Source: Neobacillus sp. DY30 (lineage in GTDB: Bacteria > Bacillota > Bacilli > Bacillales > Cytobacillaceae). Taken from it: 64,000 bases of DNA. This document shows, one piece after another, positions 7,550 to 16,416 of the stretch. How positions within the stretch are numbered: the first letter of the stretch is position 1; the number at the start of each line of letters is the position of its first letter. The position numbers were made by a program, and so were the translations under genes. The notes under the pieces were generated by a model. That model saw nothing but the letters and a program-made list of their open reading frames with translations. It was not told the origin of the DNA and ran no database searches. The DNA lies in the NCBI RefSeq assembly GCF_030123065.1, contig NZ_CP126093.1, positions 3,290,001 through 3,354,000 on the forward strand. The letters run 5' to 3'.

Positions 7550-8413
7550 GTGAGATATTATATTGTGGATGTATTTGCTGAAAACAAATATGAGGGAAAT
7601 CAACTGGCTGTTTTTATTCCAGAGGGGAAAATGGAAACGACCGAAATGCAAAAAATCGCAAGAGAAATGAATTTCTCAGAAACAACCTTTATTTTGTCAG
7701 GGTTACAAGCTAATGGAGGGTATGATGTTAAGATTTTCTCTCCTGATTCTGAATTGCCTTTCGCAGGGCATCCGACCCTTGGAACAGCTTATGTTATCAG
7801 GAATCTATATGACCGTTCAGAAGAAAGGGAAATAAAACTTAATTTACCTGTCGGACAAATACCAGTTGTGTTTGAAGATCAATACGCCTGGATGACCCAA
7901 AATCAACCTGAATTTGGTTTGAATGTTGAGATTGATAGAATAACAGCAGCACTCCAAATTAGTCGAGAAGATATTAACACTGACTTTCCGATACAGGCTG
8001 TATCTACAGGATTACCAAGTGTAATTGTCCATTTAAATTCATTGGATGCTGTAAGTCGTTGTAGAATTAACCACGCTGCCTTTGAGAAGCTATTGCAAGA
8101 TATTGGAGAAGTTAATCTACTAGTATTTACAACAGAAACTGCAAATTCCGAAAACGATCTTAACGTAAGATTGTTTATGTGCAATGCCGGATATTTAGAA
8201 GACCCGGCAACAGGAAGTGCGAATGGAAACTTAGCAGGCTATCTATTGAAATATAACTTTTTCCATTCAATCGAAATAAACTATCGTGTTGAACAAGGTG
8301 CTTTTATCAACAGACCATCGCTGCTAAAAATACATGGAAAAAAGACCGACGACCACTATCTGATTCAAGTCGGCGGCCGTGTTTTTGTCATTTCAGAAGG
8401 TAAATGGTATTAA
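7550..8413 (+). CDS. PhzF family isomerase-like protein
   Basis: The 287-residue protein shows the diaminopimelate-epimerase-like double domain of PhzF. The start RYYIVDVFAENKYEGNQLAVF, the catalytic-Glu segment NFSETTFIL near residue 45, the DSELPFAGHPTLGTAY motif and the second-half DPATGSANGNLAGYLL are all present. PhzF of phenazine producers isomerises DHHA, but no phenazine genes are nearby, so a different small-molecule isomerisation is likely. GTG start with TAAGGGGGA upstream. The MFS gene follows 24 bases later, suggesting a shared transcript. Confidence 0.9.
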   Translation: MRYYIVDVFAENKYEGNQLAVFIPEGKMETTEMQKIAREMNFSETTFILSGLQANGGYDVKIFSPDSELPFAGHPTLGTAYVIRNLYDRSEEREIKLNLPVGQIPVVFEDQYAWMTQNQPEFGLNVEIDRITAALQISREDINTDFPIQAVSTGLPSVIVHLNSLDAVSRCRINHAAFEKLLQDIGEVNLLVFTTETANSENDLNVRLFMCNAGYLEDPATGSANGNLAGYLLKYNFFHSIEINYRVEQGAFINRPSLLKIHGKKTDDHYLIQVGGRVFVISEGKWY

Positions 8414-8437
8414 GAATCAAGTGAAGGGATATTTACT

Positions 8438-9691
8438 ATGCAAACATTGCCTCAAACACAACCAGTAAAAAAATACATACCACTTTCATTTTTTGTTATT
8501 TTTCTAGGATACCTCGTTTTTGGTTTATCAGAGAATATCAAGGGTCCAGCGATTCCTCAAATGCAACTCGATTATGGGATTGACGAGCTGCAGGTTGGGT
8601 TCCTATTAGCCATTAATTCGATTGGATTTTTAATTGCGTGCAGCTTTACTGGTGCTCTTTCATCAAAAGCCGGCATTAAGCTTACGAGTCTAATCGCTTT
8701 TGGTGTCATGGCAATATCAGGGGCATTTATTTATTTTTCTAGTAACTTTGCTATCTTTTCGGCATCCTACTTCATTATGTATTTAGGAAACGGGATGTTG
8801 GAAATTGTGCTGGCCATTTTAGCTGCCAGAATTTTCACAAAGAATACTGGCTTTATGATGAACCTGTCTCATTTCTTTTATGGACTTAGTTCAACTGCTG
8901 CACCATTAATGGCAGCGGGCTTAATGGGTATGACGTTTATCGGCGGTCAAGAGCTAGGCTGGAAGGGAATGTATTTTTTTATGCTCTCCTTATGCATCAT
9001 CCCTATGATCCCAGCATTTTTTAGTAAACTTCCAGTTGATCAAACAACTACTCACGAGCGCCTGCCGATTAAGATGTTCTTAAAAGATCGGGTAGCATGG
9101 TTCATTATTATCATTCTGTCGTTTGGGGTAATTTTGGAAATTTCGATTGCAGGTTGGCTCGTAAACTTTCTTGAAAGATCTTTTCATTGGAGTGGAGCGG
9201 CGGCTTCCGGTATGTTATCCATCTTTTTTCTCTGTTTTATGATAGGAAGGTTACTTCTAGGCTTTATTACCGATAAGGTTGGATTTATGATATCCATCAT
9301 TGTTTTTTCTGGTCTTGCCGGAATTACGACCATTTTGGCTACTTTATTCGGACCTTCAGGGGTTTGGTTATATGCAGCTGCCGGGTTTGGGATTGCCCCC
9401 GTATATCCAACCGTTATGGCATTAATAGCAAAAAGATATCCGAATGGAATTGACGCTGCTATAACAGTGACCGTAACAATTATGGGCATTGTCGTTGTGG
9501 TCAGTAATTTATTCTTAGGTGCATTGATTGAATTTTTTAAAAGATGGTTTACTAGTTTTCTTGGAGCAGAGATGGGTCTTATGAGAGGTTTTCAGGCAGG
9601 GTTTATTTTCATGGGCGTCTGCGGGTTGTTATGCTCTGTTTTTAGTATTATGCTATATCGCTATTTGAAGAAGCAGAATGAAGTGATGTAA
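8438..9691 (+). CDS. MFS transporter
   Basis: The 417-residue product has about 12 predicted membrane helices, starting with IPLSFFVIFLGYLVFGL. An MFS-like segment between helices 2 and 3 (FTGALSSKAGIKLTSL) and a second-half repeat (RLLLGFITDKVGF) support the superfamily. It resembles Bacillus FucP/YfkF-like sugar or drug MFS proteins but the substrate cannot be assigned. Start ATG is preceded by GAAGGGA. The gene follows phzF-like closely and may form one unit with it. Confidence 0.88.
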   Translation: MQTLPQTQPVKKYIPLSFFVIFLGYLVFGLSENIKGPAIPQMQLDYGIDELQVGFLLAINSIGFLIACSFTGALSSKAGIKLTSLIAFGVMAISGAFIYFSSNFAIFSASYFIMYLGNGMLEIVLAILAARIFTKNTGFMMNLSHFFYGLSSTAAPLMAAGLMGMTFIGGQELGWKGMYFFMLSLCIIPMIPAFFSKLPVDQTTTHERLPIKMFLKDRVAWFIIIILSFGVILEISIAGWLVNFLERSFHWSGAAASGMLSIFFLCFMIGRLLLGFITDKVGFMISIIVFSGLAGITTILATLFGPSGVWLYAAAGFGIAPVYPTVMALIAKRYPNGIDAAITVTVTIMGIVVVVSNLFLGALIEFFKRWFTSFLGAEMGLMRGFQAGFIFMGVCGLLCSVFSIMLYRYLKKQNEVM

Positions 9692-9743
9692 ACGAGGTGA
9701 CCGTTTAGGTTGCCTCTTTTCATTGAGAGGAGGGGAAAGATCG

Positions 9744-10146
9744 GTGAATAAACCATTTAAAGAATTGATCCATTCCGAAGAAGAATTGCGTACGCTGATT
9801 GGTTTTCCAAGTGAATTAGTAGAAAGAAAGACCATTTCATACCTAGACCATAATTGTGCTGAATACATATCTAAATCACCATTTTAAGGATAGTGAGCAG
9901 CTTGAACAGATGGCAGTAAGAGGGCGTACTCCTTTATTGGGTATTGGAATAGAAGTAGAGGAATGTTTCATCCATTGCGCAAAAGCGTTTAAACGTTCAG
10001 GTGTATGGGATCCAAGTTCGTGGTTGGAAGAAAAATCATTACCGTCTGCTGCCAAAATACTATTTGAACATGCCAGGTTACCTGATAGCTGTACCGAGTC
10101 CATTGAAGAAAGGCTAAAAGAAAGCTATACAAAGAGACTCTATTAA
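9744..10146 (+). pseudogene. Broken PPOX-type FMN-dependent flavoprotein gene (MSMEG_1061-like) with internal deletion
   Basis: A GTG at 9744 with a strong GGAGGGG site opens a frame reading MNKPFKELIHSEEEL and then IGFPSELVERKTISYLD up to ISKSPF, where TAA at 9885 stops it. From about 9886, one frame over, the reading resumes with EQLEQMAVRGRTPLLGIGIEVEECF and runs to KRLY at 10146. Both pieces match the ends of pyridoxamine-phosphate-oxidase-like proteins of about 205 residues. The middle (roughly 80-90 residues carrying the FMN-binding barrel core) is missing and the halves are out of frame. A functional product is unlikely. Confidence 0.8.
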
Positions 10147-10196
10147 ATTTTGAACAAGCATATCTCGATACTCCGATATATACTTGTAAAAGAAAC

Positions 10197-10248
10197 GTTT
10201 GATTCCCTTTCAGGATAAAAACCAGAGGTAACGGGAACCAAAGAACTT
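10197..10248. repeat. Solo copy of the 52-bp repeat (family B)
   Basis: GTTTGATTCCC at 10197-10207 and GGGAACCAAAG from 10233 are spaced exactly as in the tandem array at 52181-52391 (32 bases from GATTCCC to GGGAA). It lies in the gap between the broken PPOX gene and the oxidoreductase operon terminator. Confidence 0.7.
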
Positions 10249-10274
10249 TGCCAGTATCCAAAAAAGTAATCTAT

Positions 10275-10316
10275 AAAAAATCCCAAGTGAACCAAAATCA
10301 CTTGGGATCTTATTTT
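10275..10316 (-). terminator. Terminator of the 2-oxoacid oxidoreductase operon
   Basis: ATCCCAAGTGA / TCACTTGGGAT, 11 perfect pairs with a 7-base loop. T-rich tails on both sides suggest it can work in both directions. Confidence 0.85.
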
Positions 10317-12628
10317 TATAGATACGGACTTTCATGCTTCGCCTTAAGCATATTCCAACGACGGTCAACTTCCTTATCAAACATCTCTAACATGTCTTTG
10401 CTGTTCTCATTAAGCAAATGTTTCGTTTTACCCATCAGCTTTAACCATTCGGATACGGCTAACCGTTTATTTTTTTCTTCAGGATTATAAGTAACCGTTG
10501 TAATCCCGTGTTCGACTTCATAAAGAGGGAAGAAGCACGAGTTAACAGCAGCCTCAACAATCGTCTGACCTAATTCATCCTTTGATTTCCAGTTTAATGG
10601 ACAGGTAATTAATATTTTGCCATAAACCAAGCCTTCATTGTTGGCATACCACTGGGCTTTAGCAGCTTTCTTTAAAAGGTCGCGATCGAAAGCTTCGGTA
10701 CCGGTAAATACATAAGGAATATGAGTAGCTGCCATTATTTGAGCAGTATCCTTGTGATGGAATGGTTTTCCATTCTGGAACCCACCAATATTAGATGTGC
10801 TCGTCATATGCCCCATCGGAGTAGAGTAGGACAGCTGACTGCCTGTATTCATATAACCTTCATTATCGTACTCAAGGATAATCATTTTATGGTTCCTTAA
10901 TGCCGTTCCAATCGCAGGACCCATGCCGATATCCATACCACCGTCACCTGTCACCATTACGAATGTAAAGTCATCGCTCAATCCTAATTCCGCTAATTCA
11001 CCGCGTCTCTTTCTTTCATGGAACATCTCCACAAGCCCGGAAAGGGTAGCAGAGCCATTTTGGAATAGGTTATGAATATACGTGGCTTTATGAGAGCTAT
11101 AAGGGAACCCAGTGGTTACAACCATTGCACACCCTGTATGGAATAAGGCAACGATGTCACCTTCAATTCCTTTAAAAAACAACTCCAGCCCTGAGAAAAT
11201 ACCACAGCCTGGGCAGGCACCGTGACCTGAAGCTAGTCGCTTTGGTTTCTTCGTTAAACTCCGTAACGGCGGGATTTTGACTTTGAGTTCCCCCGTTTTT
11301 TCATCAGGGGTTACCGTGATGAGGCCCGTATTTAAGTCTTCTTTTTTCATCGGATTTAAAACTCGTTTAGGCGCAAACTCTGGCTTCCCAGGATTATGCC
11401 CAAAGTAGTCGAACGGCTTTTCAACAATGCCTTTCTCAGTCGCTTCTAATGCTAACTGGAAAAATTGTTCCGCATCATCTGCATAAAAGTCTTTCCCGCC
11501 TAGTCCGTAGATTCGGTTGATCACCTTCGTATGTGCATTTCCAACCGTTTGCAGTGCTGCTCTTACTTCAAGCGCCATGTTGCCGCCATGTGCTCCGTAG
11601 GAATCGGCACGATCACCGACGGTTACCGCTTTTACGTTTTTCAAGGCTTCGGCAATTTGTTTTTGAGGGAAGGGACGTATCATATTTGGTGAAATCACAC
11701 CAGCTCTAATCCCTTTCAATCGTAGGCGGTCAACCACGTCTTTACAAACCTCAGCAGCAGAATTCAGCATAAATACCGCCACCTCAGCATCCTCCATACG
11801 GTATAAATCAAGGATAGGATACTCACGACCCGTTAATTCAGCATATTCTTTTGAAATTCGCTCGAAAACGGCTTCCGCATTGTACATCGCTTCTGATTGT
11901 TGATAGCAGTTATTAATATAATCAGGTTCATTCATATATGGACCAATGGTTACCGGGTTCTCACGGTCTAAAGCATGAGGGAAGTTCCTTGGCGGTTCCC
12001 CGATAAATTTTTGGACATCACTTCTATTTTTAATCACCTGAACTCGGCGTTTTTGATGGGAAGTAAAGTATCCGTCAAATGAAACGATGACTGGCAGTCG
12101 GACAGCCGGATCTTCTGCTAATTTAATCGCAATAATGTTCATGTCATAAACAATTTGCGGATCACGGGCCATTAGGATTGGCCATCCAGTATTCAACCCG
12201 AAATATAAATCTGAATGATCACCATGGATATTTAATGGACCTGAAACAGACCGGTTAACTAAATTTAATACCATCGGAAACCGGGTTCCTGATTGAACAG
12301 GGAGCTGCTCTAACATATAAAGGAATCCATTCGCACTAGTTGCATTAAAAACACGCCCGCCGCCAGTTGAAGCCCCATAGCATATCCCTGCAGAACCGTG
12401 CTCGCCATCTGCCGGGATTAAAACAATATCATGTTCTCCTCTGGATTTCATCCCATCAAGGAATTGGGCAACCTCCGTTGATGGGGAAATAGGGAAGTAT
12501 CCCATGACATGATAATTTATTTGATGAGCAGCATAGGCCGCCATTTCATTACCAGATTCAAATACAAAACTTTGTTCGACCGTACCTAGTTCGGTTTTGA
12601 GGTTTTCTTGGTTTATTTCAATGGACAA
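10316..12628 (-). CDS. 2-oxoacid:ferredoxin oxidoreductase, fused alpha and beta subunits
   Basis: A 770-residue fusion. Residues about 20-420 are the alpha part (HVMGYFPISPSTEVAQFL, then a Rossmann-like C-terminal portion), and residues about 470-770 are the TPP-binding beta part, with HGACPGCGIF and the GDGGMDIGMGP pyrophosphate/Mg motif. Together with the downstream-encoded gamma-delta protein it should oxidatively decarboxylate a 2-oxoacid (pyruvate or a relative) to acyl-CoA with reduction of ferredoxin, in the cytoplasm. TTG start 18 bases after the previous gene, so one operon. The preferred substrate is not predictable from sequence. Confidence 0.9.
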   Translation of the reverse strand: MSIEINQENLKTELGTVEQSFVFESGNEMAAYAAHQINYHVMGYFPISPSTEVAQFLDGMKSRGEHDIVLIPADGEHGSAGICYGASTGGGRVFNATSANGFLYMLEQLPVQSGTRFPMVLNLVNRSVSGPLNIHGDHSDLYFGLNTGWPILMARDPQIVYDMNIIAIKLAEDPAVRLPVIVSFDGYFTSHQKRRVQVIKNRSDVQKFIGEPPRNFPHALDRENPVTIGPYMNEPDYINNCYQQSEAMYNAEAVFERISKEYAELTGREYPILDLYRMEDAEVAVFMLNSAAEVCKDVVDRLRLKGIRAGVISPNMIRPFPQKQIAEALKNVKAVTVGDRADSYGAHGGNMALEVRAALQTVGNAHTKVINRIYGLGGKDFYADDAEQFFQLALEATEKGIVEKPFDYFGHNPGKPEFAPKRVLNPMKKEDLNTGLITVTPDEKTGELKVKIPPLRSLTKKPKRLASGHGACPGCGIFSGLELFFKGIEGDIVALFHTGCAMVVTTGFPYSSHKATYIHNLFQNGSATLSGLVEMFHERKRRGELAELGLSDDFTFVMVTGDGGMDIGMGPAIGTALRNHKMIILEYDNEGYMNTGSQLSYSTPMGHMTSTSNIGGFQNGKPFHHKDTAQIMAATHIPYVFTGTEAFDRDLLKKAAKAQWYANNEGLVYGKILITCPLNWKSKDELGQTIVEAAVNSCFFPLYEVEHGITTVTYNPEEKNKRLAVSEWLKLMGKTKHLLNENSKDMLEMFDKEVDRRWNMLKAKHESPYL

Positions 12629-12646
12629 ATTGATCCCGTCCTTTCC

Positions 12647-13657
12647 TTAGTTTTGAGTCACTAAATCAAATAAATGGGGTACACGGTTGTTATCCGCATA
12701 ACCGTCATTGTATTCACGTTCTCCTGATAGCGCTTCCACAGGGCAGGCGGTGACGCATTTCAAGCAGCCTTTGCAATATTGGTAGTCAATTCCTTTAAGA
12801 AACATTTGCGGCCGGCCTTTTTTATCTGCTTTTTCTTCCCATACAAAGCAGAAATCTGGGCAGGCAGTATCACATGCGGCGCAATTGATACATTTTTCCT
12901 CATGAAAATGAGGGAGCATACCGGCGCGTGAAATACTTAAATCCTTTAAAATGCTGTTGCCTGGATTAATGATCATACCGCCAATGGCCTGAGTTTCATA
13001 ACCAAGAACAGGTTCTGGTCTTGAAAAAGGTTTTGGTTCGACGCCATTTTTCGGAAGATACGTTTTAAATTCTACTTCATTAAATCCACGGTCAAATGTC
13101 CGAATATTCGGATCAACCAAATGTGGATATTTTTTTTCAAAGGTACGACGAATCGTTTGTTTCATGGACTCTGGATCTAAAAAGTCCAAAATACGATAAA
13201 GCGCACCGAGCATAGCAGTGTTTGCCTTTGTTTGTTCTTCAAGAGCGATACCAGTCGCGTCAATGATGGCAATGGTTCCACCCGCAATTTTCATGAGATT
13301 TTTTAGTTCGTCAGGGGATTTTTGTGAGTTTACTAAGATTGTGCTGTCAGGGAAGATCCCGCTTGTGCAGTCGATGGTTTTAAACAGGGCATCATGGAAA
13401 ATACCGACAACATGAGGGCGTTCTATAGGTGTGGTGTCTCGAATGTTTGTTTCTGGTTCACAAAACCGAATATGGGCTTTTACTGGGGAACCTTTTTTCT
13501 CTGAACCGTATGATGAAAAACCGACTCCATTCAGTCCGTTTCCAACCACTCCATCCTCAGAAAGCATTTTACCAGCCAGATTCGCACCTAACCCGCCAAT
13601 GGACTCAAGGCGGATTTCAAAAAATCCTAATTCATTTGTTTTTGGTAATTTTGACAA
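12647..13657 (-). CDS. 2-oxoacid:ferredoxin oxidoreductase, fused gamma and delta (ferredoxin-like) subunits
   Basis: The 336-residue protein begins with a gamma-subunit domain (EIRLESIGGLGANLAGKML, residues 14-32) and ends with a ferredoxin domain carrying two 4Fe-4S motifs, CINCAACDTACP near 256 and CKGCLKCVTACP near 295. The gamma part helps bind CoA and the delta part passes electrons from the TPP site to external ferredoxin. TTG start with AGGAGG 7 bases upstream. First gene of a two-gene operon. The gamma-delta plus alpha-beta arrangement is a compact form of the usual four-gene set. Confidence 0.9.
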   Translation of the reverse strand: MSKLPKTNELGFFEIRLESIGGLGANLAGKMLSEDGVVGNGLNGVGFSSYGSEKKGSPVKAHIRFCEPETNIRDTTPIERPHVVGIFHDALFKTIDCTSGIFPDSTILVNSQKSPDELKNLMKIAGGTIAIIDATGIALEEQTKANTAMLGALYRILDFLDPESMKQTIRRTFEKKYPHLVDPNIRTFDRGFNEVEFKTYLPKNGVEPKPFSRPEPVLGYETQAIGGMIINPGNSILKDLSISRAGMLPHFHEEKCINCAACDTACPDFCFVWEEKADKKGRPQMFLKGIDYQYCKGCLKCVTACPVEALSGEREYNDGYADNNRVPHLFDLVTQN

Positions 13658-13690
13658 AAGTATTCCTCCTATCAGTGAATCGGAGTTTAA

Positions 13691-13715
13691 TATAGAATAT
13701 TATAAATATTCTATA
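13691..13715 (-). promoter_or_regulatory. Perfect 25-bp palindrome upstream of the oxidoreductase operon
   Basis: TATAGAATATT-ATA-AATATTCTATA, 11-base arms and a 3-base centre, lies 34-58 bases before the start codon. A candidate -35 (TTACAA) lies upstream on the minus strand, so the palindrome would overlap the -10 region and could be an operator. Its regulator is unknown. Confidence 0.5.
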
Positions 13716-13848
13716 AATTAAATTATTTTAATTGTAACAGGTCACCAAAACAAATACAACAGATTTTTGAAATCAGATGTAGGAACACATATGGTGTTGG
13801 TTTTATGAGATTATTGAAATATGAATGTGATATATAACAGATTTAATT

Positions 13849-13862
13849 ATGTTATATAACAT
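13849..13862. promoter_or_regulatory. Perfect 14-bp palindrome
   Basis: ATGTTATATAACAT lies between the divergent genes, about 150 bases before the ParB-like gene. Possible operator or promoter element; AT-rich palindromes of this size also occur by chance. Confidence 0.3.
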
Positions 13863-14013
13863 AAAGAGAGGACGAGAATGATAGGTTGTTTGTAGTTCAC
13901 TTGTGCCCAGTTTATTCATATAATGCTAAAAGTAAAAGACATGAAAAACTAAAAATTCATCAAAGCCTTTTCAAAGTTAAGGTAAGAATTTTTAAGAGCA
14001 GGAGGGGAATTAT

Positions 14014-14484
14014 GTGAAATTTACCATTCAATATATACCCCTAAATAAAATCAAACCTGATGTATCCTTGAAAGTAACAGAACACATAAAAAGAATGCAG
14101 AGATTGATGTGGGACTGCATGTTTGTATTGGTTGTCAGAAAAAATCGAAGGGATAACAGCTATACAATTATTAGCGGTCAAGATCGTTATGATTCCCTCC
14201 GAAAACACACGAAAAGTATTTATGCTCCTTGTATCGTTGATAAAAGCACACCTTCCGGAACCTTATCTTGGTTACATCGCTTTCGCAGAAAACAACCGCT
14301 GGATGATTTTCCGTTAATGCCATCAAGCTGGTCCATCGTACGTTCCTTTTTAAAACAAGAGCCTCGTTTTAAAAAACTTTCCCGATCACAACAAATAAGA
14401 GTCCTTCTTTTAGCTGCCCACTATAAAAAAACAGTCATTTATTCAATGAAAACGACTGTTGATGATCTATTAAGGGACCGATAA
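14014..14484 (+). CDS. ParB-like nuclease domain protein
   Basis: A 156-residue stand-alone ParB-N-like protein: QYIPLNKIKPDVSLKVTEHI, then VLVVRKNRRDNSYTIISGQDRYDSLR, where the GQDRYD stretch replaces the usual GxRR/H box of ParB. There is no helix-turn-helix partition domain of normal size and no parA nearby, so it is not a chromosome partition gene. GTG start with GGAGGGG upstream; an overlapping ATG two bases earlier is out of frame. Function unknown; small ParB-domain proteins of this kind occur in Bacillus. Confidence 0.75.
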   Translation: MKFTIQYIPLNKIKPDVSLKVTEHIKRMQRLMWDCMFVLVVRKNRRDNSYTIISGQDRYDSLRKHTKSIYAPCIVDKSTPSGTLSWLHRFRRKQPLDDFPLMPSSWSIVRSFLKQEPRFKKLSRSQQIRVLLLAAHYKKTVIYSMKTTVDDLLRDR

Positions 14485-14485
14485 A

Positions 14486-14518
14486 AAAAGAGTTTGGATA
14501 TTTCCAAACTTTTTTCTA
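14486..14518 (+). terminator. Terminator of the ParB-like gene
   Basis: AGTTTGGA / TCCAAACT stem with a 4-base loop and a T tail. Confidence 0.8.
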
Positions 14519-14699
14519 TTTTATAAGAAAAAAATAGAAAAACATATGTATGAGAATGCCAACTCCAATCATATTAAACTAATTAATAATCACCTTGTTT
14601 ATGGCATTGATATACATCTAGTAGTATTTTACCATAATTATCCAAAAACAAGAGTAAAATCATACTTTTCTCCTTAAATGATGATGACTTAAAAACGGG

Positions 14700-14730
14700 G
14701 AGAAGAGCAGAAACTCATTTCCTGCTCTTT
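14700..14730 (-). terminator. Hairpin at the end of the molybdoenzyme gene
   Basis: AAGAGCAG / CTGCTCTT with an inner AAA/TTT pairing. The tail on the minus strand is pyrimidine-rich rather than a clean T run, so termination may be weak. Confidence 0.4.
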
Positions 14731-14735
14731 ATTTA

Positions 14736-15800
14736 CTACTCAATCTTTACCTTAATGTGATCGATCGCATTATATCCATAATCCTTTCTATTCCAATAAG
14801 GTTTGATCGGCTGCGTTTGACCATAAGAATCCGTCGCTTTGGACATAACGGTATAGTTACCTTTTTTAACTGCATACCAGTCAAAAGACCAAGAAACCCA
14901 TTTGTAGCCCAAATTGTAATTTGTTACCTCCGCAATAGACCATGTTTTTCCATGATCTATACTGATTTCTACCTTTGTGATGGAGCCTTTACCAGTCCAA
15001 GCTATCCCTTTTATTTCATGTTTACCAGCATTTAAACTAGCCATATCTATCGGTTTTTGGATCGTTGAATTTACATTCATAGTGGTGACCGGGTGAGCAC
15101 CATCGTCATTATCTTGATTTGGATAATACATATAGTCAATCTTCTGGAAAGGGCCAGTAAAATGGGAACCTATGACACTTATTTGCTTTATCCATTTAAC
15201 AGACGCCATACCATACCAAGATGGAACAATCAATCTGAACGGAAATCCATGTTTAAAGGATAATGGTTGATGGTTATATTCATAGGCTATAATCGTATCT
15301 GGATGTAATGCCTTGTCTAATGGTAAACTTCGAGAATAAGAGACCTCCTTGTCTAAGTCGGTTCTTTTTCCAACATCATATCCTTCCACGACCACTTCTT
15401 TTGCTTCTTTTTTTATTCCCGAGATCTCAAGCAGAGTACGCAAAGGCACACCTTTCCAAACGCCTTGGCTCATAGCACCCTTTTCCCATTGTTCGCCAAA
15501 TACCTTTGGCTCGAATAGGCTGCGCTTATTACCCGCACATTCAAGGACACCTTCTATGGTTTTAGAGGGCAATTGAAGGATATTTAGCATGGAAAGCAGT
15601 AAGGGGGTAGAAACCAATCCATTTATTAGAATAAAGTAGTTTGAATAGGTGAGTTTTGGATAAGAAAAGTGGTTACGCCGATAAAATAAAGGGGTTTGGA
15701 TTATATCATTCTCAATAAAGTGAATCGGTGTTTCCTGATTTTCAGGTTCTAAACTACGTGTTGTTAAAAAAGGTTTCACAACAGGATGTTTTGGCTCCAT
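14736..15800 (-). CDS. Sulfite oxidase-family molybdopterin enzyme, cytoplasmic form
   Basis: About 354 residues with the oxidoreductase molybdopterin domain. The Mo-ligating Cys is in GVLECAGNKRS, followed by GVWKGVPLRTLLE and the HGFPFRLIVPSWYGMASVKW segment. The C-terminal third is a Mo-co dimerisation domain (KGIAWTGKGSITKVEISIDHGKTW). No Tat or Sec signal is present, unlike periplasmic/secreted relatives. AAGGAGG lies just before ATGATG at 15803/15800; the long frame to 15884 has no ribosome site. Electron acceptor and substrate are unknown. No cofactor genes are nearby. Confidence 0.85.
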   Translation of the reverse strand: MEPKHPVVKPFLTTRSLEPENQETPIHFIENDIIQTPLFYRRNHFSYPKLTYSNYFILINGLVSTPLLLSMLNILQLPSKTIEGVLECAGNKRSLFEPKVFGEQWEKGAMSQGVWKGVPLRTLLEISGIKKEAKEVVVEGYDVGKRTDLDKEVSYSRSLPLDKALHPDTIIAYEYNHQPLSFKHGFPFRLIVPSWYGMASVKWIKQISVIGSHFTGPFQKIDYMYYPNQDNDDGAHPVTTMNVNSTIQKPIDMASLNAGKHEIKGIAWTGKGSITKVEISIDHGKTWSIAEVTNYNLGYKWVSWSFDWYAVKKGNYTVMSKATDSYGQTQPIKPYWNRKDYGYNAIDHIKVKIE

Positions 15801-15957
15801 CATTTCCTCCTTAAAAAAGCAGTCATTTAAAATGTATGTTTTATGTGGTCGTAAGAAAACCTTAAATTTACTTTTTGAGGACATATGTCCTAACGAAAAA
15901 CTCTTGATTTATCATTTAATTAGAATATAAATCTAGATAAAATTGGAGAGAAGAGAG

Positions 15958-16383
15958 ATGAAAGGGAGTTTATTTGCATTTTTAGGCGGTGCTTTTATTA
16001 CACTTCAGGGTGTGGCGAATACACGTATTAGCGAAGATATCGGCACGTGGCAGACAGCAGCCATTACACAATTCACGGGATTTATCGTAAGTTTAATGAT
16101 CATGATATTTGTAAAAGATGAGAAATGGAAAAGGTTAAAGAATGTAAAACCCCTATACTTGACTAGTGGTGCTTTTGCAGCAATTATTATTTTTAGTAAT
16201 GTCGCATCCATACAATACGTGGGTGTTACCCTTTCGATTTCGGTCCTATTAATAGCACAGTTAAGTCTGACCTTTTTAATTGATGGCAAGGGCTGGTTCG
16301 GAATACCGAAGCAAAAGATGCGGTTACCTCAGTTCGTAGGAATTGCGATGATGATAGCGGGTGTGGTCATACTAAGGTTTTGA
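15958..16383 (+). CDS. DMT superfamily transporter, YdcZ (DUF606) type, half-size
   Basis: A 141-residue membrane protein with four or five hydrophobic helices, starting MKGSLFAFLGGAFITLQGVANTRISEDIGTWQ, the YdcZ signature. The ATG at 15958 follows GGAGAG; the TTG at 15943 overlaps it. YdcZ proteins work as small-molecule exporters, sometimes as pairs. A second YdcZ gene (17212) follows after a Crp/Fnr regulator, so the two may form a hetero-oligomeric exporter controlled by that regulator. Substrate unknown. Confidence 0.85.
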   Translation: MKGSLFAFLGGAFITLQGVANTRISEDIGTWQTAAITQFTGFIVSLMIMIFVKDEKWKRLKNVKPLYLTSGAFAAIIIFSNVASIQYVGVTLSISVLLIAQLSLTFLIDGKGWFGIPKQKMRLPQFVGIAMMIAGVVILRF

Positions 16384-16416
16384 TGTACCGAATTGCTCAA
16401 TGTTGGAGGTAGAAAC

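Larger units (their letters stand above)
13658..14013. other. 356-bp intergenic region between divergent genes, AT-rich, with two palindromes
   Basis: It holds the control region of the oxidoreductase operon on the left and the leader of the ParB-like gene on the right. Apart from the two palindromes listed separately I see no gene or RNA in it. A short ATG frame at about 13877 stops after five codons. Confidence 0.6.

Noticed and set aside
9856..10146. Separate 96-residue gene
   Set aside because: Its N-terminal residues come from the wrong frame of the broken PPOX gene; the coding signal is the C-terminal part of that pseudogene.
14014..14484. Chromosome or plasmid partition gene parB
   Set aside because: Only the ParB-N-like part is present, with no partition helix-turn-helix domain of normal size, no parA and no parS site seen.
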